Assembly (NCBI RefSeq): GCF_002775205.1
Contig: NC_036464.1
Coordinates: forward strand, 28,840,008 to 28,904,007
Reading direction: 5' to 3'
DNA length: 64,000 bases
Origin: Xiphophorus maculatus
Taxonomy: Eukaryota > Chordata > Actinopteri > Cyprinodontiformes > Poeciliidae
Part shown: positions 1 to 10,670 of the stretch, piece after piece
Position numbering within the stretch: the first letter of the stretch is position 1
Layout: the number at the start of each line of letters is the position of its first letter
Program-made: the position numbers and the translations under genes
The notes under the pieces: generated by a model
What the model was told of the DNA's origin: nothing
The model's input: the letters and a program-made list of their open reading frames with translations, nothing else
The model's database searches: none

Positions 1-302
1 TCAAAGTCAAGACCTAAACATAACTGAGAATCTGTGGGAAGATTTTAAGAAAAAAGAAAAAAAGTAAAATTTAGAGAACCTATTCTGGACAGAATACAAA
101 TTTGCATGCTACACTTTTCAGTTTTATTTGTAGAAAAAAATGGCAAAATGTGAATTTCCCTCTGGGATTAATAAAAAATCTAATGAAATATTCAAAAACA
201 AAAGTTTGTGGGTTGAACAGTCTTGTGATGGGGAGTGAAAACTTGGGCACAGCACTCTACATCGCGTCCCAGAAGCTCTGAACTGTTTTTTGTTTGTTCC
301 AG

Positions 303-3300
303 ACGTTTACGGGTGCCTTCGTTTACTGCCTGCTGCCGGTTCTCAGCGGCTCCACCATCCAGGCTGTTCTGGCCTATATGGGCTACCGGCCCAGCAGCGA
401 CGCCCCCCAGAGGTGACGACACACACACAACACACACCCGCTAGAAAGGCTGCGGGTGCAAGGCATCCTCGTAGCCATCTTGTTTCCTCCTGCTCTTCTT
501 CCTCAACACTCGCTCTCTGCTGCCTGAACTCCAGCAGCTCAGCGTTGGGTTCTCCTCCCGAGGCTTTTATTGTGCATCCTGAACAGCAGCCGTGCTTCAG
601 ACAGCTGTTTGTGTCTGCTGCTTGTTGCTAGAACCTACAGGGCTGCATCGCTGCTCATGTCTTCATCCAAACAGGAAACTGGAAGTAGTAGCTTGAACTT
701 GTTATCTTCAGAAATCTCCAGTTGTTTTTGTCAGCTTGTGGCGGATCAGACCGGCAATCAGATGGACCAGTGTGTTTGCGCCGCATGCGACACAAAGGGG
801 CTCCACGTTAGAGCGGGTGCCAAAACGATGGTGGAAAAAAAATGATTTCTAGTCGGCGTTTTCTGACTAGTATTTTCAGTAGTATCATATTTTTAGATGC
901 TTTTAATCCTTTTCTAGAGCTGTACTGATATCTGCTAAGGAAGGAAGGTTTTTGTTTAATGGCATCTCTAAAATAATCCTCAGATATTACAAGAAAACAA
1001 AGTTACTAAATGAATGATCCATTACATGAGGCAAAAGACGCTAAATTGTCCCAGAAGGTATTGCGGTAAACAATACCTTGAAGGACAATATTGTGCTTTG
1101 AGATCATTTTCAAGTAATGGCACAATAGTTCAAGAACACATTATCAAAGAAGATTTTAAATATCCAAAATTTTATAAAAATAAATCTTTAAAAAAAGCAA
1201 CCGAAACAACAAATAAAATGAATTATGAAGTGTCTGTAAACAAAATTGTCCTTTAAAAAAGCAGTAGATGAGACCAATACATCAGACTGAAAACTGTTTT
1301 TCATCCAGTTTTTGTAGAGAGAAAAGAGAAAAATTCTAAATCCTGCAAATGTAAATTATTGAGCTTGTTTTAATTCATCACATGGTTAATTGATTCATTT
1401 GCTTATTGTGACATGCCTGTATGTCAGGATGCTGCTGTTCATTAAACTCAGTCGCCGTAGAACAGGTTGAGTTAAACTCAGGTGATGGCGTTAGAACAGA
1501 TTTAGACAGATGGTCTCTCTCAGCTTCCGTAGCGCTGAGCAACACACACTTGGTTGGACTCATATCTGCGTTAACTCTAGCTGAGCAGGACTGGATGCAA
1601 CTTCATTTGGACCAATTAAGTATTTTCATTTTGCTGCCTTTTGTTGCAAATAAACTCTGTAGTAATTAGCTGTAGTAAAATGACCTTTTTTTTAAAAAAA
1701 AAAAACATATATATATATTCCCGATATATTTTTCCATAATTCCATGCTTTTCTCTGTGCAGTGTGAGTAGTCTGTGTTTAACGTTCTGCTCTCTGGTGTG
1801 TTTCAGTGAGTTCACCCTAAGTTCTGATCCTGATGCAGATCAAGCTCTGCTGCTGGGATTTGAGCTGCTGCTGGCTAGACTGGAATGTTGTCGCCTCCTG
1901 GATCTGATGCTGGAGCACCAACTGGGACCACAGGTCAGAACTGGGATGTGTCTGCTTCCAGGCCGACACCCAGAGAAATCCAGCCAGAACACACCGAGAC
2001 CGGGGATGATCCAAACCTCCCATGTCCGCACTCCGCAGTCAATAATAATAAAGTCTTTTGTGTTCTAAATGAACAGATAAAATAATTACATGTAGATGGC
2101 TCAGTTAAAGTACTCACACTCAAACCTCACAATAATAGTGGTGCAACAGAAAAATGATCCTTTGCAGCAAGACAAACGAATCTTCTGCATGAGGCAAAAA
2201 CATATTTTTACAACTCAGACCACAACAATTACAACCAAAAATATTTTTAACTGCTAAAATCAAATATTAATTTCTTTTATGCAGTGGCTGTTCTAGAGCA
2301 GATTTACCAGAGTGGGGCTGGGCGGGACCACAGAACCAAAGAATGAGCCAGTAACAACAGGTCAATACCTCATGTTGAGCATGTGAAGGGATCCAGTCTA
2401 GAGCTGCAGGTTTCAGAGCCGGGATCTAGCAGATCCACTTGGATCCTTGTCTCAGTATGACTGAAGTTAAAAGACCAGTAATAATAACAATAACAATAAT
2501 AATAGCAACACCTTCACTCTCATTCATTATTGAAGAAAAAATAAGAGAAAGGTAAAATGGGCTCAAGAGAGAAATTAGTGACGGTTTCTGTTCTATGTCA
2601 TTTTAAGACATTTATTTAGTTTCATCTGTTCAGATTAAGGGCCCATGGCCGGTTCTACAGGGACACTAGGTCCTTTTGGCCCCCATCTAGAACCACCCAT
2701 CCTAATATGGATATGCTTAAGCCATTTCAGTGACCATAATTTTGTGCCTGATGGATGAGAGAAGTGTCACCTAGAGTCAGGAATGTGGACAGATAGACAC
2801 TAGATGGTGCTAGAGTACTGGCCCTTTTTTTTTTCTGTGGATAAAAAAAACGTGCCCTTCTAAAAGTCTTTTTTTTTCCTACTCCGTATTGTGTGCCCTG
2901 TAATAATAAATCTCACATTACTAACGCAGCCAGCGACTCCATTTGCCACACAAGATGCCATTTTTCTATTCTTCAATTACCTGCTCTCCACCCTAAGTGT
3001 CACCACTGCGTAGAGCCAGCGTCTCTGTACCGATTCTGCAGTGACTTGGACAGAGACGGGGAAGCTCCACCGAAATGGCTTCTGAAGCGCAGCGTCCCAT
3101 TTGGCTGCATTCAGCTTTCCGTCCTTGTCTTCGTCTCGGCGAAGTCCGAGAGGAAGTCCTGCCGGTGCAACCACATTGTTCACATTCCACACATTCCCCC
3201 CACAATGGCCGTGGGGCTTCTCCTGCCTTCCACCTCAAACCGCCGCCACATCAGCAGATTATTCCATGTAATCCTAACCAGTTGGACTGCAGTCTGACTA

Positions 3301-5092
3301 ATCACACCTGATCTTATATTTGGACTGATTCTGCAGGAGTGGTTGGATGTTCTCCAGAGAAGTAAGCAGCCTTCGAAGTTGGAAGATCCCACAGAAAAGC
3401 AGACGGTGGCGGAGCAAAGGAAAGACAACGATGAGAAGAGGAAGGAGTCGGATAAGAGAGAGGTAGGACTGGAGGCTGGTTCCGGAATCGGGACGAGGAG
3501 AATGTTTCTTATGGATGGGTTTGTCGTCTTCTTTAAAAAAACCCTCACCTCTGTTCTGTTCCTTTGTTTCCAGGTGTCCCAGCAGCCTGAGTCCAGGCTT
3601 CCATCGGTTCCTCAGCCGAAGCCTCGGCGTCATCGCCCAAGCGTAGACCAGGCAGACATGGAACTGCAGTGGCAATACCCAGACCTTGCCTTCAGGGGTC
3701 GCCCTCTGCTGCCAGACCAACCTCCCAAAGCAACCCCCGCCATGACTGGCGGTATACCTGACAGCCTTTCTGTGCTTCCAAAGACCAACCTGACCAAAGA
3801 GGACAGAGACGTTTCTCCATCAGTCTCTACTAGAGATGATGGCCGGAATGACTCCAGCTGCTTCAGGAACTCTGATGAAAGCAGAGCCTGTGACGATGAT
3901 GGTGATGATGGTGATGATGACCTTAGTGGTCCTCAAGCCATTTCTCTTCATATCACACTGAGAACAGGAAGTAAAGCAGAGGCAGGCAAGAAGCGGGGAA
4001 GAGTTCAGCCAACCTCAGAGACTTCTGATGACACACAGAAAACACCAAGTAAGAAACACACACATACACGCCCACACACACACACACACAGTTTGCCATA
4101 CGCTACAGCAGCATTGGATTTGTTTTACCCAACAACCCATCCAGAGACGGGAAGCAGTTCGGCTTGTTTTCCCGTGGTCTTTACAGACGTGGGTTCATTG
4201 GACGCTGAGTTTTTTACCCACAGTATCTAGCAGGGGTCACACTGACCTCACATGCACTATTACAAGGTTGTTTTTTTATGTGTGGTTTTGGGAACTGACG
4301 ATCTGATGGGACAAGCTGTCGGCCCGTGACATTTTCCATGCTCCTCCTCCTGTGGGAGTGCCAAAGGGACAGTATTATGTATTTCCCAGTCACAAAGTGC
4401 CATTTTATAGTATAATCAAACAGCTATGTTACCTTAATTTATAAAAATCATGTATCTATCGAATGTGAATTAAAAGAAATTTGACTTTGTGACAGAAATT
4501 GTGATTCTGTCACTTTAAAAACTCCTGCTCTTTCTGAAACTCCGCCTTCAGGAAGTCACCACAACCTCTACTGACCCTTTAACCCAGGGGTGGGCAACTC
4601 CAGGCCTCGAGGGCCGGTCTCCTGCAACTTTTAGATGCGTCTCTACTTCAGCACACCTGAGTCAAATAATGAGGTCATTAGCAGGACTCTGGAGAACTTG
4701 ACTGCACTTAGGAGGTGTTTCAGCTGTTGGATTCAAGCGTGTTGGACCAGGGAGACATCTAAGAGTTGCAGGACAACGGCCAGGATTGCCCACCCCTGCT
4801 TTAACCTCACTGCTGGTTGCAGCGGAGCTGAAATAAGAAGGTTTTTATTGTTTTCACTACAGGCAGAGAGAATGTGGTGGCTGACAAACCGGAGTCTTCC
4901 TCATTGAGCTCCATTGATGAAGAGCAGCAGCTGAGAGCGCTGGCGGAGCGGATGGGACAGATCTCTGTGCAGGGAGATCAAGAGAAGGCTACGGGAAGAG
5001 AGGACAACGGGAAGGCAGAGGGGCGCAAGAAGGACAGACAAAACCAACCAAGACCAACCTCTGAGAGGGTCCTGACCCTTAATGGGCTTTAA
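303..5092 (+). CDS. spata2l: spata2-like protein (PUB domain), 3' part; gene starts left of window
   Basis: Five in-frame exons: 303-412, 1807-1933, 3337-3462, 3574-4048, 4863-5092 (stop TAA), giving the last 355 residues. All have GT-AG borders and matching phases. The first two encode the end of a PUB domain like that of SPATA2: TFTGAFVY, then AYMGYRP, then FELLLARLECCRLLDLML. SPATA2 and SPATA2L use this domain to bind the deubiquitinase CYLD and link it to the HOIP/LUBAC complex in TNF signalling (family knowledge). The rest is low-complexity and charged, with a DDDGDDGDDD run near 3890-3922 and a basic KKRGR patch near 3990-4005. No C-terminal zinc-binding cysteines like those of SPATA2 are visible, which with the synteny favours SPATA2L. 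The N-terminal half lies outside the window. The 3574-4048 exon continues open into the intron through a CA repeat, so I end it at the CCAA|GTAAG donor because that keeps phase with the 4863 exon. Family is fairly sure; SPATA2L versus SPATA2 is inference. Confidence 0.8.
413..3336. other. spata2-like introns (413-1806 and 1934-3336)
   Basis: Two introns of about 1.4 kb. They are AT-rich with short ACA, TA and AAT runs (for example 420-438, 1712-1721, 2481-2500). Open frames here are short, differ between strands, and show no recognisable domain. I see nothing else I can name. Confidence 0.5.
4363..4830 (+). repeat. Dispersed repeat family A, copy 1, split by a hAT-type MITE
   Basis: Starts AAAGGGACAGTATTATG and continues through a segment reading TTTAAAAACTCCTGCTCTTT and then ACTCCGCCTTCAGGAAGTCA. 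The same sequence recurs in the window near 19950-20175, and in reverse near 12116-12705, 42450-43610 and 62290-63030. Likely a non-autonomous DNA element. It sits in the last spata2-like intron and is interrupted at 4585-4798. Confidence 0.65.
4585..4798. mobile_element. hAT-type MITE, 214 bp, perfect 8-bp target duplication
   Basis: Begins CAGGGGTGGGCA and ends TGCCCACCCCTG, a perfect 12-bp terminal inverted repeat. It is flanked on both sides by CTTTAACC (4577-4584 and 4799-4806), an exact 8-bp target site duplication as expected for hAT elements. No transposase is encoded. It lies inside family A copy 1. Confidence 0.88.
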
Positions 5093-5275
5093 AATTATTT
5101 AACAGTCTTTTGTTTTTTTATTTTAAATTCTCCACCTAGTTTGGTTTCATGACTATTTGAACCAACCGGATGCAGAGCCGACCAATCAGAGCAATCTCAG
5201 CTTTTTGAAGAAGAGAATGTTGGAGCCACTTAGTTTTTTGCTAAATCTGTGATATTAACAGACTGTAAATATTCT

Positions 5276-5309
5276 AATAAATGCAATAATGATTTGTTGT
5301 TCAAATAAA
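5276..5309 (+). terminator. Candidate poly(A) signals of spata2-like
   Basis: AATAAA at 5276-5281 and again at 5304-5309, about 185-215 nt after the stop codon on the gene's strand. Confidence 0.5.
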
Positions 5310-6164
5310 TATACGGGTAATGTTTCAGGATCATCTGCACAGAGATCAGAAATAAAAACGAACTAATGTGAACATCCAGAGCCCAGCCGGAAACATTTCT
5401 GCTGTTTTTGTCTTAGCCAAATGTCATCAAAAAATTTAAATGTTGGACCAATTTTATGTACAAAAAAACTATGTTCAAAGGATGATTTTACTGAACAGTC
5501 CGAACCTGGGCCTGTTGGCCCCTCTGCCTCAGTGTGGCTGAAATGATTTTGTTTCTTCAAGTCTGTTGATGATGTAAAAAGAAAAGAAAAAAGGAAAAGT
5601 AAATTTCCACAAAAACAAAAAAAACTGAAATTTAGAGATGCACAGAGAGACAGGCGACTTGCCTTCTGGAGGGGAGGACAGAGAGAATGGCTGATTGAAA
5701 ATGCAGTCACTGTCTGGTTTTATGCAATCTTCAGTCGTTTACTCAGTTTTATCTTTGGTTTCTGTTTCTATTTTTTTATTATGTTTTTGCATTTTGAGGC
5801 TCTACTTGCAACCTGGTTACAATCTAACAGCACAAACAAATTCTTCTCCGGTTTAAGGAATTCTCTTTTCTTGAAAACATTTCGCGGCAGAAGCCACAAG
5901 GCTTCCTCGGTTCTGATGGAAACAGAAACTTGAAACGAACCACTTCCATTTAGGATTTTAAAAACATTTTAATTCAAAAAGCTGTTTCAGGGGGAATGTT
6001 TGACACAAGCTGAGGTTATATTTGTGTTTGAAGGTTTTCCACTCAAAACAGAATTTTTTATATATTTTTTTTCAAATAAACATTAATGATGATCCACAAG
6101 AACAAACAAACAAACTGTCTGCTCCGCTGGTAAAGACACGCAGAAAGTCTTAAATGACTCACAT

Positions 6165-6274
6165 TTTATTACAGCAGCATAACTTCAAAATGAATACAGT
6201 GCCAAACAAAAGTAGCAAAACCACAGTCTTAACAATCCCGTAATTATTAATATCATAAAAATCTTCCTTTTATT
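6165..6274 (-). terminator. Candidate poly(A) signals of tk2
   Basis: TTTATT on the plus strand (AATAAA on the minus strand) at 6269-6274 and 6165-6170, about 370-475 nt past the tk2 stop codon. Confidence 0.45.
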
Positions 6275-6592
6275 ACACTTTTTCAGCTTATCAGAATTTC
6301 AATAAACTTCTAGTTCGTAACCATGACTTCCCAAAGTAAGTCCCTGGAGTTAAAGCCGAGACATTTTTACAGTTTTTTACTGACCTTATGCTCTTGCAAT
6401 AAAATGTTGTCAAAATGAATTGATTCCACTGTAATCTTCACATTTTTATCAGAGAAGCATCATATATGTCCTCATGTATAAATAAGCAGCTTCGCTTATT
6501 GGTCCAAAGTTATCCAGTGTTGGAAAAAATCCTAAATAAAAATGTCCAAACATCTAGAGCGTTTAAGCTGTAGTAACAAACTCATCGGGATG

Positions 6593-6601
6593 TGTGCGCG
6601 C

Positions 6602-6639
<38 letters not shown>
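6593..6639. repeat. (TG)n with (CG)n head, directly after the tk2 stop
   Basis: Alternating GCGCGCG then about 20 TG units. On the tk2 mRNA strand this is a CA repeat starting one or two bases after the TGA at 6643-6641. Confidence 0.95.
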
Positions 6640-6640
6640 A

Positions 6641-9338
6641 TCAAGAGTTGGTAGCTGTTAGAATCTTCTCTCGGTGCTCCTCATACTTGTGCAGCATCTT
6701 CTGGAGGTCATAGTCGGCAGGAATCACCTGGAGAACACAGAGCAGACCCAGCTAACAACCACTCCTCAGCCTGCCAGGATTTAACTAGGACGTCGGCCCA
6801 CAGTGTTCAGCTGGAGGAGCTGAATGGACAGCAGAGGTCCGCCTGCAGCAGTACTCACCAGAACAGGAGCAGGAACCGGAGCAGAGCTGCCCTTAATGAG
6901 CCAGTCTTCATGCAGCCGGTGGATGAACTCCAGATGCTCCTGGTGGACATACACACACATACACACACACATAGTAGAGGCTGATGGCTGTACAGGGTAA
7001 AGCATTTTGTCTGGACCAGAGGCGTGAAGCCAGGTCCTCACCAGTGGAATGACCATCTCCTCCTCTCTGCATCGCTGCTTCAGCCTCTCATGGCAGGTCT
7101 GAGGAGACGTCTGCAGGTAAACTGGAGCCGGTGGAACAGAGAACAAGCCTCATTGTAAAGCAGAATGCTCATCAGAACTTTACAGTCTCAGAGTTCCAGT
7201 TTTCAGACCCAATCTTCTCACCAATCAGGTCGACAGGGAGGGAAACGTTTGCGGTGATCCAATCGAACCACTCGCTCAGGACAATGTAATCCACCTCTGG
7301 CATTTTTCCACTGACAGAAAGAAAGAAAAAAGACCCATCAGTCTACTGACGGCATCTGATACCTGGGAACTAGTTCACTGTCATCTACTAGGAGGTCACA
7401 GTTTTTAGAGCAGCCTTGTTGATCATCGGTCAGATCCAGAATCTGGTGAAAACACAACGGTACCTCTGATAGAGATTCTCCACGAAGATGTGCTTGGCGC
7501 TGAAGATCGACCTCTCCATCATGGTGACCGGAGCAGTCTGAAACCAGAAACAGTCCCTCAGGTTTCCACCATGCTCAACACCTGGAACTATAAGCCCAAG
7601 TTCCTTGCCAGCAGCTACACGTTAACAGCTCTTAAGTAGCTGCTTCAAGCAAGCAGTTCCTAGCCAGCAGCTAATAGCTAACAGCTACAACCTAAGAGCT
7701 CCTAGCTAGCGGCTCCCAGCTAACAGCGAGCTTACCATGGCTGAAAGGTGTTTATCCAGCATGGTGAGCTGAATATAAGTCTGCAAAGAGATTCCCCAGC
7801 GCTGAGGATCCTGGTACATCAGGGCCTGCAGAGACAGAGAGGACAAGCTTAGAACTCACTGCAGGAGCTTCAGACCCTCTAGAGTTCTCCACAGTTGTTC
7901 CTGCTACAAAAACAAAGTTCAGTCTATTTAGCATTGGTATTTGACGTGACAGACAGACAGAAGGTAGCACACATAAATGTAAAGAGGAAAGAAAATTACA
8001 CATGGTTTTCTATTTTTGAATGACAAAAAATTCTAAACTATGACGACCCCTTTAACGTTCATCCATTTTCTTACACACTTGTCCCTAGTGGAGTTGATTG
8101 GGGTGCTGGTGTCTATCTCCACCGGTCAACGGGCGAGAGGTGGGGTCACCCAGGACAGGTCACCAGTCCATCACAGGGCAACACAGAGAAAAACAGGACA
8201 AACAAACACACACACACACACACCTAAGGAGAATTTAGAGAGACCAATTAACCTAACAGTCATGTTTTTGGGCTGTGGGAGGAACATGAAGAGAACCCAG
8301 GCCTGCACAGGGAGAACACGCAAACTCCATGTAGAAAGACCCCTCTAACATGATACCCCTAAATAAATTCCTGAAGCTGAATCGTCAGTCATCCGAACAC
8401 GAGGCGTATTTAGGTTTAAAGTTATCTCTTAATGGCACCATGCAGCATGTTCCTTCTGACTGGAAGTGATATTAACATTTTGGAGCCTCCCGGCCAGAGT
8501 CCAGACCCGAGAACCTGCAGCGGGGTCAGGACAGGACAGAGGTCTACAACCTGCGCTTCCACAGACAAATGTGGTTCGTTGCCCCTGTCCTGTGGCTCAT
8601 ATAAACCACAGAATATCTGCAACAGAACAACACCAATATGGCTGCTAAGTAATTTAGTGGGTTTATTTTTTTTTAGCTTCAGATGTGTGCTTTATATTTA
8701 TTTATTTTTGTCTGGGTCTTCATTTTCCATGTTTATGGAAAGGGCTCGTCAGCTGGGCTCATTGTAGAAAATGTCCTTTATAAAAGTTAACAATTAATTT
8801 TGCCCTAAAATTTAAAAATAGAAATACACTTACGAATAATGTGTATGCTTTCAAATATAAAACATCTGATTTAGTACCCATTTAAAATAAATCCTTTTTT
8901 TTTGTAGAGAGACACGTTTCAGAGGTTCCATGTTTGGTATTTTGTCGTGCTTTAAATAAACCGAACTGTCAAAAGATCTTATTTACCAGAAGATTGTGTC
9001 CACGGACGTTCCTCCATTTGGACACTGGTTCTGTCAGGACCTGGCACAGACAGGAAATGACAGAGTTCTACATGGATCTGCTTCCTCCAGCTCTGAATCT
9101 TGACAGACTGGAGCCTGGACTTCACCTGGATGTTGCTCGTATTGAGGAAATAATCCAGACACGTCGTCTTCCCGCTGGCGATGTTCCCCTCAACACAGAT
9201 CTGGAGTCAGTGGACAGAGGCGGAGCTGTTGCAGGTTAAAGCCAGTAAAGTATCAGAGTCACGTGGGCTCTGGAGACTCACCACCGTCTTCCTGCTGTCT
9301 CCGCTCCGCATCAGCTTCCCTTCAGAGGAAGACAACAT
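6641..9338 (-). CDS. tk2: Thymidine kinase 2 / deoxynucleoside kinase
   Basis: Nine exons on the minus strand: 9338-9282, 9200-9126, 9040-8987, 7825-7736, 7537-7464, 7310-7222, 7121-7042, 6939-6859, 6727-6641. Together they give 687 nt and 228 aa. The enzyme phosphorylates thymidine, deoxycytidine and deoxyuridine; vertebrate TK2 supplies mitochondrial dNTPs (family knowledge). Visible motifs are the P-loop GNIASGKT at residues 24-31, EPVSKW at 48-53, the ERS motif at 100-102, [18 protein letters not shown] after residue 117, and the arginine-rich [14 protein letters not shown] at 163-173. It ends LTATNS. The start is the ATG at 9338-9336, because an in-frame TAA lies 13 codons upstream with no ATG between. 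Only 19 residues precede the kinase core, so no convincing mitochondrial presequence is seen; an unseen upstream exon is possible. It shares an upstream region with divergent aprt. Confidence 0.92.
7597..7728. repeat. AGCT-rich degenerate tandem tract
   Basis: Imperfect repeats of the type AGCTAACAGCTCCTAGCTAG fill tk2 intron 4. No coding potential. Confidence 0.5.
8085..8345 (+). mobile_element. L2/Rex-like LINE 3' fragment in tk2 intron 3
   Basis: Reads GGTCACCAGTCCATCACAGG, a CA-rich stretch, AGAGACCAATTAACCTAACA, then GTTTTTGGGCTGTGGGAGGA. A second copy lies at 25800-26125 and a short reverse piece at 48694-48730. This is a common fish interspersed repeat; assignment to L2-type LINEs is inference. 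Confidence 0.6.
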
Positions 9339-10670
9339 GGTGAGACAGAGACAGCCGTCTGCTCCTGGTCTCTGTTATATCAGCGGGGACATGTCCGCCT
9401 CCATCTAAAGCTCAACACACACTAGCAGGCGCGGACAGTTGGGCCGGTTTCAGTCTACGGTAGCCCGGACACACCTGGAGTTCCGGTTCGGATTCCTCTG
9501 GTAGCTCCGCTCCGAACCGAAGGGCGGAGAGCTGAACGGAAATTGAGAAAGAACCGAGCAGCAGCTGCTGTCATCTTCCTTCCATCACACTCACCACATC
9601 CTCTACACATCCGCTGCTATTCTTCTTCTTCCTCTTCTTCTTTTTCTGCTTCTTCTTCTTCTTCTCTTTTTTACGGCGGTTGGCAAGCAACGTTTAGATG
9701 CGCATTAATCGCCATCTGCTGGCGGAAGGGAGTGGATCGGAATGCTAAAATATAAATTACACAGATTTTAAAGCTAAAAATAAATAAACAAAAAATAATA
9801 TAACAATAACAACCCTATCTTCTCTTGTCGTCTTGTTAAGGTACCTTAATAATAATAATAATAGAAAACAAAAAACAAAAACAAAAAAGTTGCTCTCCTT
9901 CTTCTTTGGCTGCTGTCAATGTGCACGCGCATACCGCCACCTGCTGTACTGCGTGTGTAACTTCACACCTCTCTCTTTCTGTTTGTTTATTTATTTCTTT
10001 TATTTGTATTCATTTCCGTTTTGGAATGGCAACGTTAGCTGTGTGGAAAACAAGGACGAATAAAATGTTTGGACAGGATTACAATCAGCAGAAAAAGGCT
10101 TTGAAACTGAAAAATATAGTCTATTATCATCAACACTGAAGAATTTTAGCCAAATATAATAATTTGTCATTGGAATCATGATTCAAACATTTCGCGAGGC
10201 TTGTATCTAATCTGTGATCACATGCATACTCTAGTGTATTGAACATATATGTTTTTATTTTTATTTCTCTGCTTTGTTTGGTTAATGTTTTAGTATTTTT
10301 GGTAAATTAACAATAAATTCATGTTTTAATCCTGTTTTTATACCGTCCCGCCAATAACTGTTGGTGGAAATGTGACTTTATGGCTAAGTGTGGCACGTTT
10401 ACACAACGACTAGCTTATGTTCAGTAAAGTGCGCTGCCACTTTGTTAAACCAACTAAACTAGAAAGCAGCAAATAAAACAGTTTCAACCTGCTGTGTAAT
10501 GTAGTGGAGTCGTTTGACCAGAGGGGGGCGGTAGGGGACTAAACTGCACCCAGCGAAAAAGAAGACGATTCCAGCGCATGCTCACTGTGCCACATGTGGA
10601 GCGGTACCTGCCTGACCAGAGATCAAAGATTATTACCAGTCAGTGATCAGCTCTGATCGGGTCAGGAAGA
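9339..10670. promoter_or_regulatory. Divergent tk2 / aprt upstream region
   Basis: 1.3 kb between the two start codons. Near tk2 it is GC-richer and contains GTTCCGGTTCGG (about 9479-9490), an ETS-like site. 9626-9669 is a CTT/CTC-rich polypyrimidine run. 9847-9862 is an AAT run. Just before aprt, GCGCATGCTCA near 10574 resembles an NRF1 site. Core promoters were not located; site calls are by eye. Confidence 0.4.

Larger units (their letters stand above)
5093..6640. other. Convergent spata2-like / tk2 3' flanks
   Basis: Holds the 3' UTRs of the two convergent genes. Plus-strand poly(A) signals lie near 5280-5309. Minus-strand AATAAA signals for tk2 lie at 6269-6274 and 6165-6170. A TG/CG dinucleotide tract at 6593-6639 abuts the tk2 stop. 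No further gene is seen. Confidence 0.6.

Noticed and set aside
3343-4230. 295-codon continuous frame over spata2-like exons
   Set aside because: It reads through an intron (3463-3573) and past the 4048 donor into a CA repeat. The spliced model keeps domain continuity and phases.
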